22,234 nucleotides of DNA from assembly GCF_000716675.1 (NCBI RefSeq), contig NZ_JNXT01000094.1:1-22234 (forward strand), written 5' to 3'. Shown here piece by piece: positions 15,969 through 22,234 of the stretch; position 1 is the stretch's first letter; each line of letters opens with the position of its first letter. This stretch comes from Streptomyces alboflavus. GTDB lineage: Bacteria > Actinomycetota > Actinomycetes > Streptomycetales > Streptomycetaceae. The translations under genes and the position numbers were made by a program. The notes under the pieces were generated by a model. That model was not told the origin of the DNA. It searched no databases and saw only the letters and a program-made list of their open reading frames with translations.

Positions 15969-16889
15969 ATGACGAAGGCAATCACCGTCTCCGGGCTGCA
16001 CAAGTCGTTCGGCCGGACACACGCCCTCGACGGCCTCGACCTCGACGTCGAGCGCGGCGAGGTCCACGGCTTCCTCGGGCCCAACGGGGCCGGCAAGTCC
16101 ACCGCCATCCGCGTCCTGCTCGGCCTCCTTCGCGCCGACTCCGGCGCCGCGCAGCTCCTCGGCAAGGACCCCTGGCACGACGCCGTCGCACTGCACCGGC
16201 GCCTCGCGTACGTACCGGGCGACGTCACCCTGTGGCGGAACCTCTCCGGCGGCGAGGTCATCGATCTGTACGGCAGGCTGCGGGGCGGCCTGGACAAGGA
16301 GCGGCGGGCCGAGCTGATCGAGCGGTTCGAGCTGGACCCGACGAAGAAGGGCCGCGCCTACTCCAAGGGGAACCGCCAGAAGGTCGCCCTGGTCGCCGCG
16401 TTCGCGTCGGACGTCGAGCTGCTGATCCTCGACGAGCCGACGTCCGGCCTCGACCCGCTCATGGAGGAGGTCTTCCAGAGCTGCGTGGTCCGGGCCCGCG
16501 CAGAGGGCCGTACCGTCCTGCTGTCCTCGCACCTCCTCAGCGAGGTGGAGACCCTCTGCGACCGGGTCAGCATCATCCGCAAGGGCAGCACGGTGGAGTC
16601 CGGCTCCCTCGCCGACCTGCGCCACCTCACCCGCACCAGCGTCCGCGCCGAACTCGCCGCCGAGCCGGGCGACCTGTCCCGCCTTCCAGGCGTGCACGAC
16701 CTGGCGGTCGAAGGACACCGCGTCGCCCTCCAGGTCGACACCGACAAGCTGGACGCCGTCCTGCGCACCCTCGCCGACTCCGGCATCCGGTCCCTGACCA
16801 GCACTCCACCCACCCTGGAGGAGCTGTTCATGCGGCACTACCAGGACGACGTGACGTCGGAACGCACCGAAGAGGCGACGGCGCGATGA
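15969..16889 (+). CDS. ABC transporter ATP-binding protein, drug/polyketide exporter type
   Basis: A 306-residue nucleotide-binding subunit on the inner membrane face. Walker A is G-P-N-G-A-G-K-S-T (37-45), the signature motif is Y-S-K-G-N-R-Q-K-V (131-139) in place of LSGGQ, Walker B is [13 protein letters not shown] (151-163) and the switch histidine is H188. The Q-loop glutamine is replaced (Y-V-P-G-D-V, 81-86). Both variants are, from memory, usual in the tetronasin-type exporter group. A C-terminal extension (210-285) is typical of DrrA-like subunits. It overlaps the permease by ATGA, so the two are co-translated as the pump. It is controlled from the palindromic promoter just upstream. 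Confidence 0.93.
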   Translation: MTKAITVSGLHKSFGRTHALDGLDLDVERGEVHGFLGPNGAGKSTAIRVLLGLLRADSGAAQLLGKDPWHDAVALHRRLAYVPGDVTLWRNLSGGEVIDLYGRLRGGLDKERRAELIERFELDPTKKGRAYSKGNRQKVALVAAFASDVELLILDEPTSGLDPLMEEVFQSCVVRARAEGRTVLLSSHLLSEVETLCDRVSIIRKGSTVESGSLADLRHLTRTSVRAELAAEPGDLSRLPGVHDLAVEGHRVALQVDTDKLDAVLRTLADSGIRSLTSTPPTLEELFMRHYQDDVTSERTEEATAR

Positions 16890-18466
16890 CCGCCCTGACG
16901 AGCGTCACCGGCACCCCGCCCCTGCTGCGCCTCGCGCTGCGCCGCGACCGCGTCATCATCCCCGTGTGGCTCGCCGTCATCGCGACGATGGTCCTGAGCA
17001 TGCCGAACACCCTCAAGGAGGTGTACGGCACGGCGGCCCAGCGCGCCGACCTGATGGACTCGCTCGCCACCAACGCCTCCCTGCGCGCCCTCTACGGCCC
17101 GGTGTTCGACCAGTCCTTCGGCGGGCTCACGGCCTGGCGCGTCGGCACCTTCGCCGGGGTGCTCGCCGCCGTGATGAGCCTCGTCATCGTCGTACGGCAC
17201 ACGCGCGAGGAAGAGGAGACGGGCCGCCAGGAGATGATCTCCTCGGCCATGGTCGGCCGCCGCGCGCCGCTGACGTCGGCGCTGCTCACGGCGCTCGTCG
17301 CGAACGCGCTGCTCGGCCTGCTCGTCGCCGCCGGGCTCGCGGGCGAGGGCGGCGCGGGGGCGCTCGCGCTGGGGCTCGGCATCGCCTGCGTGGGCATGGT
17401 GTTCGCCACGATGGCGGCGATGGTCGCCCAGTTCACGGAGAGCGCCCGGCTCGCCAAGGGCCTCACGTCGGCGCTGCTCGGCGCGGCGTTCGTCCTGCGC
17501 GCGGCGGGCGACTCGGCGACGGCCGACGGCTCCTCGCTGCTCACCTGGCTGTCGCCGGTCGGCTGGCAGGAGAACATGCGCGCGTTCGGCGCGGAACGGT
17601 GGTGGGTGCTGCTGCTCTTCGCGGGCGCCATCGCCGTCCAGACCATCGGGGCGTACGAACTCGCCGGGCGCCGCGACGTCGGCATGAGCTTCCTGCCGTC
17701 CCGGCCAGGACCCGCGCACGGCCGCCTCGGCACGGCGGGCGCCCTGGCGTGGCGGCTGCAGCGCGGCGCCGTCGGCGGCTGGAGCCTCGGCTTCCTCGCC
17801 GCCGGAGTCGTCTTCGGCGGGATGACGGAGGGCGCCACCGACCTCGTCGGCGACAACGAGAACACCCGCGAGATCTTCCAGCGCATGGGCGGCCAGACCG
17901 GCCTCACCGACGCCTTCCTCGCCGCGATCGTCGGGATCATCGGCATGGTCGGCGCGCTCCACGTCGTCGCCTCGGTCCTGCGGCTGCACGGCGAGGAGAC
18001 CTCGCAGCGCGCCGAGCCGGTCCTCGCGAACGCCGTGGGCAGGCTGCGCTGGGCCGCGGGCCACCTCGTCATCGCCTTCACGGGCGCCGCGCTGATCATG
18101 CTGCTCGCGGCCTTCGGCCTCGGCATCGGGTACGGACAGGACGTCGGGCCGATCGTCGGCGCCTGCCTGGTCCAGCTCCCCGCGATCTGGCTGATCGGCT
18201 CCCTCGCGGTGCTGCTGCACGGCCTCTCGCCCCAACTGGCCGTCGGCGCCTGGGGCGTGGCGGGCCTGGCCCTGCTCATCGGCTGGATCGGACCCGCACT
18301 CGACGTACCGCAGCCGATCATGAACCTGTCGCCGTTCTCGCACCTGCCGAAGCTCCCGGGGCAGGACATGGCGTGGACCCCGGTGCTGCTGCTCACGGCG
18401 GCCGCGGTGGCCTGCACGGCGGCCGGGCTCGCGGGGCTGCGCAGGCGGGACCTGGCGACGGGCTGA
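16886..18466 (+). CDS. ABC exporter permease, 12-span, polyketide-antibiotic type
   Basis: A 526-residue integral membrane partner of the ATPase, started by the ATGA overlap at 16886. About twelve hydrophobic segments fall in two sets (roughly 22-260 and 290-520). The halves are related: [16 protein letters not shown] (110-125) matches [17 protein letters not shown] (370-386), and L-S-P-V-G-W (222-227) matches L-S-P-F-S-H (481-486). This points to an ancient internal duplication, so one polypeptide could supply the whole membrane channel. Relatives are annotated as tetronasin-type or polyketide antibiotic exporters. No biosynthetic cluster is visible, so self-resistance or general detoxification are both open. 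Confidence 0.9.
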   Translation: MTALTSVTGTPPLLRLALRRDRVIIPVWLAVIATMVLSMPNTLKEVYGTAAQRADLMDSLATNASLRALYGPVFDQSFGGLTAWRVGTFAGVLAAVMSLVIVVRHTREEEETGRQEMISSAMVGRRAPLTSALLTALVANALLGLLVAAGLAGEGGAGALALGLGIACVGMVFATMAAMVAQFTESARLAKGLTSALLGAAFVLRAAGDSATADGSSLLTWLSPVGWQENMRAFGAERWWVLLLFAGAIAVQTIGAYELAGRRDVGMSFLPSRPGPAHGRLGTAGALAWRLQRGAVGGWSLGFLAAGVVFGGMTEGATDLVGDNENTREIFQRMGGQTGLTDAFLAAIVGIIGMVGALHVVASVLRLHGEETSQRAEPVLANAVGRLRWAAGHLVIAFTGAALIMLLAAFGLGIGYGQDVGPIVGACLVQLPAIWLIGSLAVLLHGLSPQLAVGAWGVAGLALLIGWIGPALDVPQPIMNLSPFSHLPKLPGQDMAWTPVLLLTAAAVACTAAGLAGLRRRDLATG

Positions 18467-18481
18467 GCACACCCCCTCAGC
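18462..18481. terminator. Small symmetric hairpin between convergent permease and P450 genes
   Basis: GCTGAG (18462-18467) and CTCAGC (18476-18481) enclose an 8-nt loop. Each arm contains the stop codon of one of the two convergent genes, which are only 10 bp apart. A 6-bp stem is weak, so termination here is uncertain. Confidence 0.25.
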
Positions 18482-19685
18482 ACGCGACGGGCAGCTCCTC
18501 AAGGCCCCGGATCACGAAGCCCGGCTTGCGCACGGGCTCCGCGGCGAGCCGCAGGTCCGGGGCCCGGCGCAGCAACGCCCGCAGCGAGGCCGCCAGTTCG
18601 ATGCGGGCCAGCGGCGCGCCGACGCAGTAGTGGATGCCCGCGCCGAAGGAGATGTGCGGGTTGTCGGCGCGGGCCAGGTCCAGGGTGTCGGGGGCGGTGA
18701 ACGCGGCCGGGTCCCGGTTGGCGGAGCCGAACAGGAGCGCCACCTCGCTACCGCGCGGAACGACGGTGTCCCCGACCTCGATGTCGTCGAGCACCCACCG
18801 CTCGAAGAGCTGGAGCGGCGTGTCGTGACGCAGCAGCTCCTCGACGGCGGTGGGAAGGAGCCGCTCCGGCTCCGCGCGCAGGGCGGCGAGCTGCTCCGGG
18901 TGACTGAAGAGAACGTTCCACCCATTGGCGGTGGAGTTCACGGTGGCCTCGTGCCCCGCGTTCAGGAGCAGCACGCAGGTCGAGATCATCTCCTGCTCGC
19001 TCAGCCGCTCGCCCTCGTCGTGCGCGGCGATGAGGGCGCTGATGAGATCGTCGCCGGGCTCCTTGCGCCGAGCGGAGATCAACTCCCTCAGGTACGCCGA
19101 GAACTCCACCGACGCGCGCACGGCCCGGGCCGCCGTCTCCGCCCCCGGGTTCAGCTCGTACATCCCGCAGATGTCCGCCGACCAGGGCCGCAGAGGCCCC
19201 CGGTCCGCCTCCGGGATGCCCAGCATCTCGGCGATCACCGCGACGGGCAGCGGCTCGGCGACCCGCGCCACCAGGTCCCCGCCCCCGTCCGCCACGAGCC
19301 CCCGCACCAGGTCGTCGGCGAGCCCCTCGACGTACGGGCGGAGCCGCTCGACCGTGCGCGGCGTGAACGCCTTCGCCACCAGGCGGCGGACACGGGTGTG
19401 CGCCGGGGCCTCCAGGTCGAGCATGCCGTGGTCGTTGAGGACGTGGAACGGCTCGTGCTCGGGCGGCGGGGCCTGGCGGCCGAACTCCTCGTGGCTGTAC
19501 CGGTGCAGATAGGTGCGGCCGAGGCGGCGGTCGCGCAGCAGGGCCGAGACGTCCGCGTGGTGCGGGATCAGGTACTGGCGGCTGGGTTCGTAGTAGTGCG
19601 CGCGGCCCCGGGCGCGCAGGGCGGCGTACGCGGGATAGGGATCGGCCACGAACTCGGGCGACCAGGGGTCGAAGGGGGCGTCCAT
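18477..19685 (-). CDS. Cytochrome P450, CYP107-like
   Basis: A 402-residue soluble bacterial P450 of normal length with no membrane anchor. Landmarks: the I-helix oxygen-binding motif A-G-H-E-A-T (243-248), E-x-x-R as E283/R286, and the heme loop F-G-A-G-I-H-Y-C (347-354) with Cys354 as axial ligand. The B-C loop L-E-A-P-A-H-T-R-V-R-R (91-101) is normal. It needs ferredoxin and a reductase, neither of which is encoded in the window. From memory, Streptomyces coelicolor has a conserved CYP107P1 gene a few genes from purA, and this may be its counterpart; the subfamily call is inference. The start ATG 19685 has no Shine-Dalgarno and a TAGCGT 6 nt ahead (leaderless). It is 68 bp downstream of the response regulator on the same strand, so read-through is possible. 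Natural substrate is unknown. Confidence 0.92.
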   Translation of the reverse strand: MDAPFDPWSPEFVADPYPAYAALRARGRAHYYEPSRQYLIPHHADVSALLRDRRLGRTYLHRYSHEEFGRQAPPPEHEPFHVLNDHGMLDLEAPAHTRVRRLVAKAFTPRTVERLRPYVEGLADDLVRGLVADGGGDLVARVAEPLPVAVIAEMLGIPEADRGPLRPWSADICGMYELNPGAETAARAVRASVEFSAYLRELISARRKEPGDDLISALIAAHDEGERLSEQEMISTCVLLLNAGHEATVNSTANGWNVLFSHPEQLAALRAEPERLLPTAVEELLRHDTPLQLFERWVLDDIEVGDTVVPRGSEVALLFGSANRDPAAFTAPDTLDLARADNPHISFGAGIHYCVGAPLARIELAASLRALLRRAPDLRLAAEPVRKPGFVIRGLEELPVAC

Positions 19686-19691
19686 GCCCGG

Positions 19692-19720
19692 ACGCTAGCC
19701 CCGCGCCCCCCGCCTGACCA
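19692..19720 (-). promoter_or_regulatory. Leaderless promoter of the P450 gene
   Basis: On the minus strand TGGTCA (19715-19720), a 17-bp spacer and TAGCGT (19692-19697) lie 6 nt before the ATG. The -35 matches TTGACA at four of six positions. The -10 is identical to the one before the PstS-like gene, at the same distance from its start codon. Confidence 0.6.
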
Positions 19721-19721
19721 G

Positions 19722-19751
19722 CCCCCCGCCCCGCCCCCGGCCCTTGGCCCC
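19722..19751 (-). other. G-run cluster with quadruplex potential
   Basis: The minus strand carries five runs of three to six G separated by one to four bases (written on the plus strand as C runs at 19722-19727, 19729-19732, 19734-19738, 19741-19743 and 19748-19751). This fits the G3+N1-7 quadruplex pattern. It lies between the response regulator stop and the P450 -35. Structure formation is a prediction. Confidence 0.35.
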
Positions 19752-19753
19752 GC

Positions 19754-20434
19754 TCAGCCCGGCGTGACGAGCCGCGCCTCGTACGCGAACACCGCAGCCT
19801 GGGTGCGGTCGCGCAGGCCGAGCTTCACCAGGACCCGGCTGACGTGCGTCTTGATCGTGGACTCGGCGACGACGAGGCGGGCGGCGATCTCCCCGTTCGA
19901 CAGGCCCTGCGCGATGAGCACCAGGACCTCCGTCTCGCGCTCGGTCAGCTCGCCGTACTGCGCCTGCGCCTGCGCGGACGCCGCGAGCCGCGGGTTGTCC
20001 GACAGCTTCGAGAACTCCGTGATCAGGCGGCGCGTGACGCTCGGCGCGAGCAGGGCCTCGCCGGAGGCCACCACCCGTACGCCGTCGGCGAGCTGGCGGG
20101 CGGAGGCGTCCTTGAGCAGGAAGCCGGACGCGCCCGCGCGCAGCGCCTGGTACACGTACTCGTCCAGGTCGAACGTCGTCAGGACGAGGACCTTCGTCTC
20201 GACCCGGGCGTCCGCGACGATCTCGCGGGTCGCCTCGATGCCGTTCAGCTCCGGCATGCGGATGTCCATCAGGACGACGTCAGGGGCGAGTTCCCGCACG
20301 CGCTCGACGGCCTCGCGCCCGTTCACCGCCTCGCCGACTACCTCGATGTCCGGCATCGCGTTCAACAGCACGGAGAAACCCTCGCGGACCATCATCTGGT
20401 CGTCGGCGATCAGGACGCGGATGGTGCGGTTCAT
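19754..20434 (-). CDS. Response regulator, NarL/LuxR family
   Basis: A 226-residue two-domain regulator. The receiver (4-120) has the acidic pair D11/D12, phospho-acceptor D57 in V-V-L-M-D-I-R-M-P-E, the switch T86/T87 and K108 in F-L-L-K-D. The LuxR-type HTH is at about 163-220 (L-T-E-R-E-T-E-V-L, then E-I-A-A-R-L-V-V-A-E-S-T-I-K-T-H-V). All phosphorylation residues are intact. The ATG at 20434 overlaps the kinase stop by 1 nt (TGATG), and GGAGGT lies 10 nt ahead, so the pair is translationally coupled. The targets are unknown; the P450 gene directly downstream is a candidate by position. Confidence 0.96.
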   Translation of the reverse strand: MNRTIRVLIADDQMMVREGFSVLLNAMPDIEVVGEAVNGREAVERVRELAPDVVLMDIRMPELNGIEATREIVADARVETKVLVLTTFDLDEYVYQALRAGASGFLLKDASARQLADGVRVVASGEALLAPSVTRRLITEFSKLSDNPRLAASAQAQAQYGELTERETEVLVLIAQGLSNGEIAARLVVAESTIKTHVSRVLVKLGLRDRTQAAVFAYEARLVTPG

Positions 20435-21933
20435 CAGGCGTGACCTCCGGCGGGCTTGTCGAGGGAGATGGTGCGGGTGGAGTCGGGGGACGAGGGCGCG
20501 GCCCCCGGCGAGGCGGGCCCGGCGGCCGGCCCCGGGGCACCCCCGGTGTCCGCGGCCTTCGGGACACCGCCCGCGTCCGCGGCCTTCGGAGCACCGCCCG
20601 CGTCGGCGGCCTTCGGGGCACCCCCCGCGTCCGCGGCCCGCGGGGCGTCCACCGGCACCGGCAGGAACACCGTCACCTCGTACCCCCCGTCCTCCGTCGG
20701 CTCCGCCGTCATGTCGCCGTCCAGCATCGACACCCGCTCCCGCATCCCCGTGATGCCGTGCCCGGCGCCCGGCGAGGGCTTCACCAGCTCCGTCGGGGGC
20801 CCGTTGACGACCCGCAGGCCGAGCCCGCCGAGGACGTAGCCGATCTCCACCCGGGCCGTCGCGCCCGGCGCGTGCCGCAGGCTGTTGCTCAGCGCCTCCT
20901 GCACGATGCGGTACGCCGATAGCTCCACGCCCTGCGGCAGCTCGCGGGCCGCGCCGGTGACGACCTTCTCCACGGCGAGGCCGGTGCCGCGCACGTTGTC
21001 GAGCAGCCGGTCGATGTCGGCGAGCGTCGGCTGCGGCGCGTCCGGGGCCTCGTAGTCCTCCGCCCGTACGACACCGAGGACACGGCGCAGCTCGGTCAGG
21101 GCGATCACCGCGTTCTCGCGGATCGTCGCGAAGGCCTGCTCCAGCTCCGGCGGCGGGTTCTCCACCCGGTACGGGGCGGCCTCCGCCTGGATCGCGACCA
21201 CCGACATGTGGTGGGCGACCACGTCGTGCAGCTCCCGGGCGATGTTCGTACGCTCCTCGAGCAGGGTGCGCCGGTCCCGCTCCACGGCCGTCACGGTGCG
21301 CTCCGCCACCACCTCGCGGCGGGTGTGGGAGTTCGCGGCGACCAGGCTGACCAGGGCGACCGCGACGCCGCTGACCACGGCGAGGGGGCCGCTGTTGGAG
21401 CCGTAGTGGCCCCCGGCGCTGTCCGCGAGGAACGAGTACAGGGTCGTCAGGACCCACATCCACGCCGCCGTGCGGGGGCGGGTGCGGGCCGCGACCACCA
21501 TCATGACCATGGTGTGCCCCACGAAGGAGCCCGGCGACCACGGGAAGTCGCCGCCGGAGGCCGCGGCCGCGAGGAACGGGGTCGCCGTCAGGGACAGCCA
21601 CCAGGCGAGCACCGGGCGCACCAGCGTCAGCGCGACCGTGACCGCCGGGATCAGCGACGCCACGACGTCGACGAGGGTGTTGCCGCCGTAGCCGCCGGAC
21701 ATCGCCGCGTACGTGACCATCACCGTGAACGCGGCCATCGTCAGGACCACGCCGTGCGGGAACCACACGGCGAGCCTGCGTATCCGCTCCGGCAGCCACT
21801 GCACCAGCGGGGCGTCCGGGCTCAGCGGGGGCAGGGGGCGGTAGGCGAAGGCGTCGTGGAAGAGGTCCGTGCGCAGGCCCTGGAGGGCGTTCTGCGCGAG
21901 GTGGAACTCCGGGCTGCGCGTTTTCTCGGTCAC
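20434..21933 (-). CDS. Sensor histidine kinase, HisKA_3 family, with repetitive C-terminal tail
   Basis: A 499-residue membrane kinase. After a cytosolic N-terminus (1-55) come about five to six spans (58-200) with only short loops, so the signal is probably sensed in the membrane. A coiled-coil-like stretch (203-228) leads to the HisKA_3 box R-E-L-H-D (233-237, phospho-acceptor H236). The ATPase domain has the N box Q-E-A-L-S-N-S-L-R-H-A (345-355) and G-H-G-I-T-G-M-R-E-R (391-400). The tail (430-499) is Ala/Gly/Pro-rich and contains four 9-residue units, A-A-D-A-G-G-A-P-K and variants; it is not part of the usual kinase. The start GTG 21933 has TACCGT 7 nt ahead and no Shine-Dalgarno (leaderless). 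The stop overlaps the regulator start by 1 nt. Confidence 0.95.
   Translation of the reverse strand: MTEKTRSPEFHLAQNALQGLRTDLFHDAFAYRPLPPLSPDAPLVQWLPERIRRLAVWFPHGVVLTMAAFTVMVTYAAMSGGYGGNTLVDVVASLIPAVTVALTLVRPVLAWWLSLTATPFLAAAASGGDFPWSPGSFVGHTMVMMVVAARTRPRTAAWMWVLTTLYSFLADSAGGHYGSNSGPLAVVSGVAVALVSLVAANSHTRREVVAERTVTAVERDRRTLLEERTNIARELHDVVAHHMSVVAIQAEAAPYRVENPPPELEQAFATIRENAVIALTELRRVLGVVRAEDYEAPDAPQPTLADIDRLLDNVRGTGLAVEKVVTGAARELPQGVELSAYRIVQEALSNSLRHAPGATARVEIGYVLGGLGLRVVNGPPTELVKPSPGAGHGITGMRERVSMLDGDMTAEPTEDGGYEVTVFLPVPVDAPRAADAGGAPKAADAGGAPKAADAGGVPKAADTGGAPGPAAGPASPGAAPSSPDSTRTISLDKPAGGHA
20546..20653 (-). repeat. Four tandem 27-bp units in the histidine kinase tail
   Basis: Units begin at 20546, 20573, 20600 and 20627 on the plus strand. 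The first three are near-identical and the fourth is degenerate. They encode the A-A-D-A-G-G-A-P-K repeats. The period is a multiple of three, so copy-number change would keep the frame. Confidence 0.88.
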
Positions 21934-21940
21934 GCGTCAG

Positions 21941-21946
21941 ACGGTA
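21941..21946 (-). promoter_or_regulatory. Leaderless promoter -10 of the two-component operon
   Basis: On the minus strand TACCGT is followed by 7 nt and then the GTG start of the histidine kinase. No Shine-Dalgarno is present and no -35 consensus is visible 17-18 bp upstream. Confidence 0.45.
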
Positions 21947-22234
21947 CGGGGCGGGGCGACGACGCCGCGTCCCCTCCGGGACGGGTTCGCCGGGGTCCGT
22001 CCCAGGTACTACGTGGCGGACGCCGGGGCCTTGCCGGGGTCCCCCCAACCCCACCCCTCCCCGAATCCGGGCCTCCGCCCCGGCCCCCGGAGGTGGCTCT
22101 CCCCTCACCGTGAGACAACCCACCCCCGATCGGCGCTCCGCACCTCGTCCTCAAACGCCGGACGGGCTCTCTCCCACCCGCCCGCCCGAACTCGGACCGG
22201 CTAGTCCGACAGCCCGGCACCCTCAGCCCTGCCG
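21947..22234. other. Intergenic region upstream of the histidine kinase, no gene seen
   Basis: No frame here has convincing start, ribosome site and codon use. It contains a short stem CCTCCG / CGGAGG (22072-22077, 22088-22093), a C-rich stretch (22040-22062) and the recurrent-looking element at 22151-22168. Minus-strand stops at 22201-22203 and 22223-22225 could be the end of a gene entering from the right edge, but too little is present to say. Confidence 0.5.
22151..22168. repeat. Short element resembling a recurrent Streptomyces intergenic motif
   Basis: The core TCAAACGCCGGACGGGCT, together with CCTCGTCC just before it (22143-22150), matches from memory a motif that I have seen repeatedly in Streptomyces intergenic DNA, often near 3' ends of genes. 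Only one copy is in this window, so repetition cannot be shown here. The function is not known to me. Confidence 0.4.

Noticed and set aside
19754..22123. 789-codon minus-strand frame that contains the response regulator at its end
   Set aside because: The upstream part is the out-of-frame shadow of the histidine kinase. The regulator starts at ATG 20434 with GGAGGT and a 1-nt overlap.

Overview
The window looks like a chromosomal segment of a Streptomyces or a close relative. GC content is very high, nearly every codon ends in G or C, GTG and TTG starts are common, and the gene families are typical of that genus: purA next to a diacylglycerol-kinase-like gene, a CYP107-like P450, a HisKA_3/LuxR two-component pair and a membrane Ser/Thr kinase. 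I see no rRNA, tRNA, CRISPR array, transposase or integrase. It reads as conserved core/near-core chromosome, not a mobile island.

Layout. 1-5398 (minus): a class III aminotransferase with its own promoter and terminator; then a FadR-type GntR regulator coupled by ATGA to an 815-residue protein that fuses a GT2 polyprenyl-phosphate glycosyltransferase to a multi-span membrane region; then an unrecognised conserved-looking protein that runs off the left edge. 5535-6980 (minus): a DUF4956 membrane protein and a VTC-type polyphosphate polymerase, coupled by GTGA. 7072-8278 (plus): a DJ-1/PfpI protein and a MarR regulator, coupled by ATGA. 8268-8944 (minus): a GNAT acetyltransferase preceded by a 44-codon ORF coupled by GTGA. 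8953-9150: a possible broken gene. 9283-13015 (plus): a membrane Ser/Thr kinase, then an unusual two-span protein with a PstS-like extracytoplasmic domain. 13008-15338: purA (minus) and, divergent from it, a diacylglycerol-kinase-like protein that has lost its catalytic motifs. 15358-18466: a MarR/GbsR-like regulator divergent from an ABC exporter (ATPase plus permease), with a perfect 16-bp palindrome between them. 18477-21933 (minus): a P450, then a LuxR-type response regulator and its histidine kinase. 21934-22234: non-coding in what I can see, with a short element that I recall as recurrent in Streptomyces genomes.

How the parts work together. Five gene pairs overlap by 4 nt and one by 1 nt at stop/start codons, so the window is built from small translationally coupled two-gene units, several led by or paired with their own regulator. 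The most striking window-wide pattern is that six genes (aminotransferase, DUF4956, PstS-like, ABC ATPase, P450, histidine kinase) have a TAnnnT -10-like hexamer exactly 6-7 nt upstream of the start codon and no Shine-Dalgarno, which predicts leaderless mRNAs. The most unusual proteins are the GT2/membrane fusion and the transmembrane PstS-like protein beside the kinase. The latter puts a cysteine-bearing ligand-binding domain outside the cell and a beta-rich domain inside, a receptor-like arrangement.
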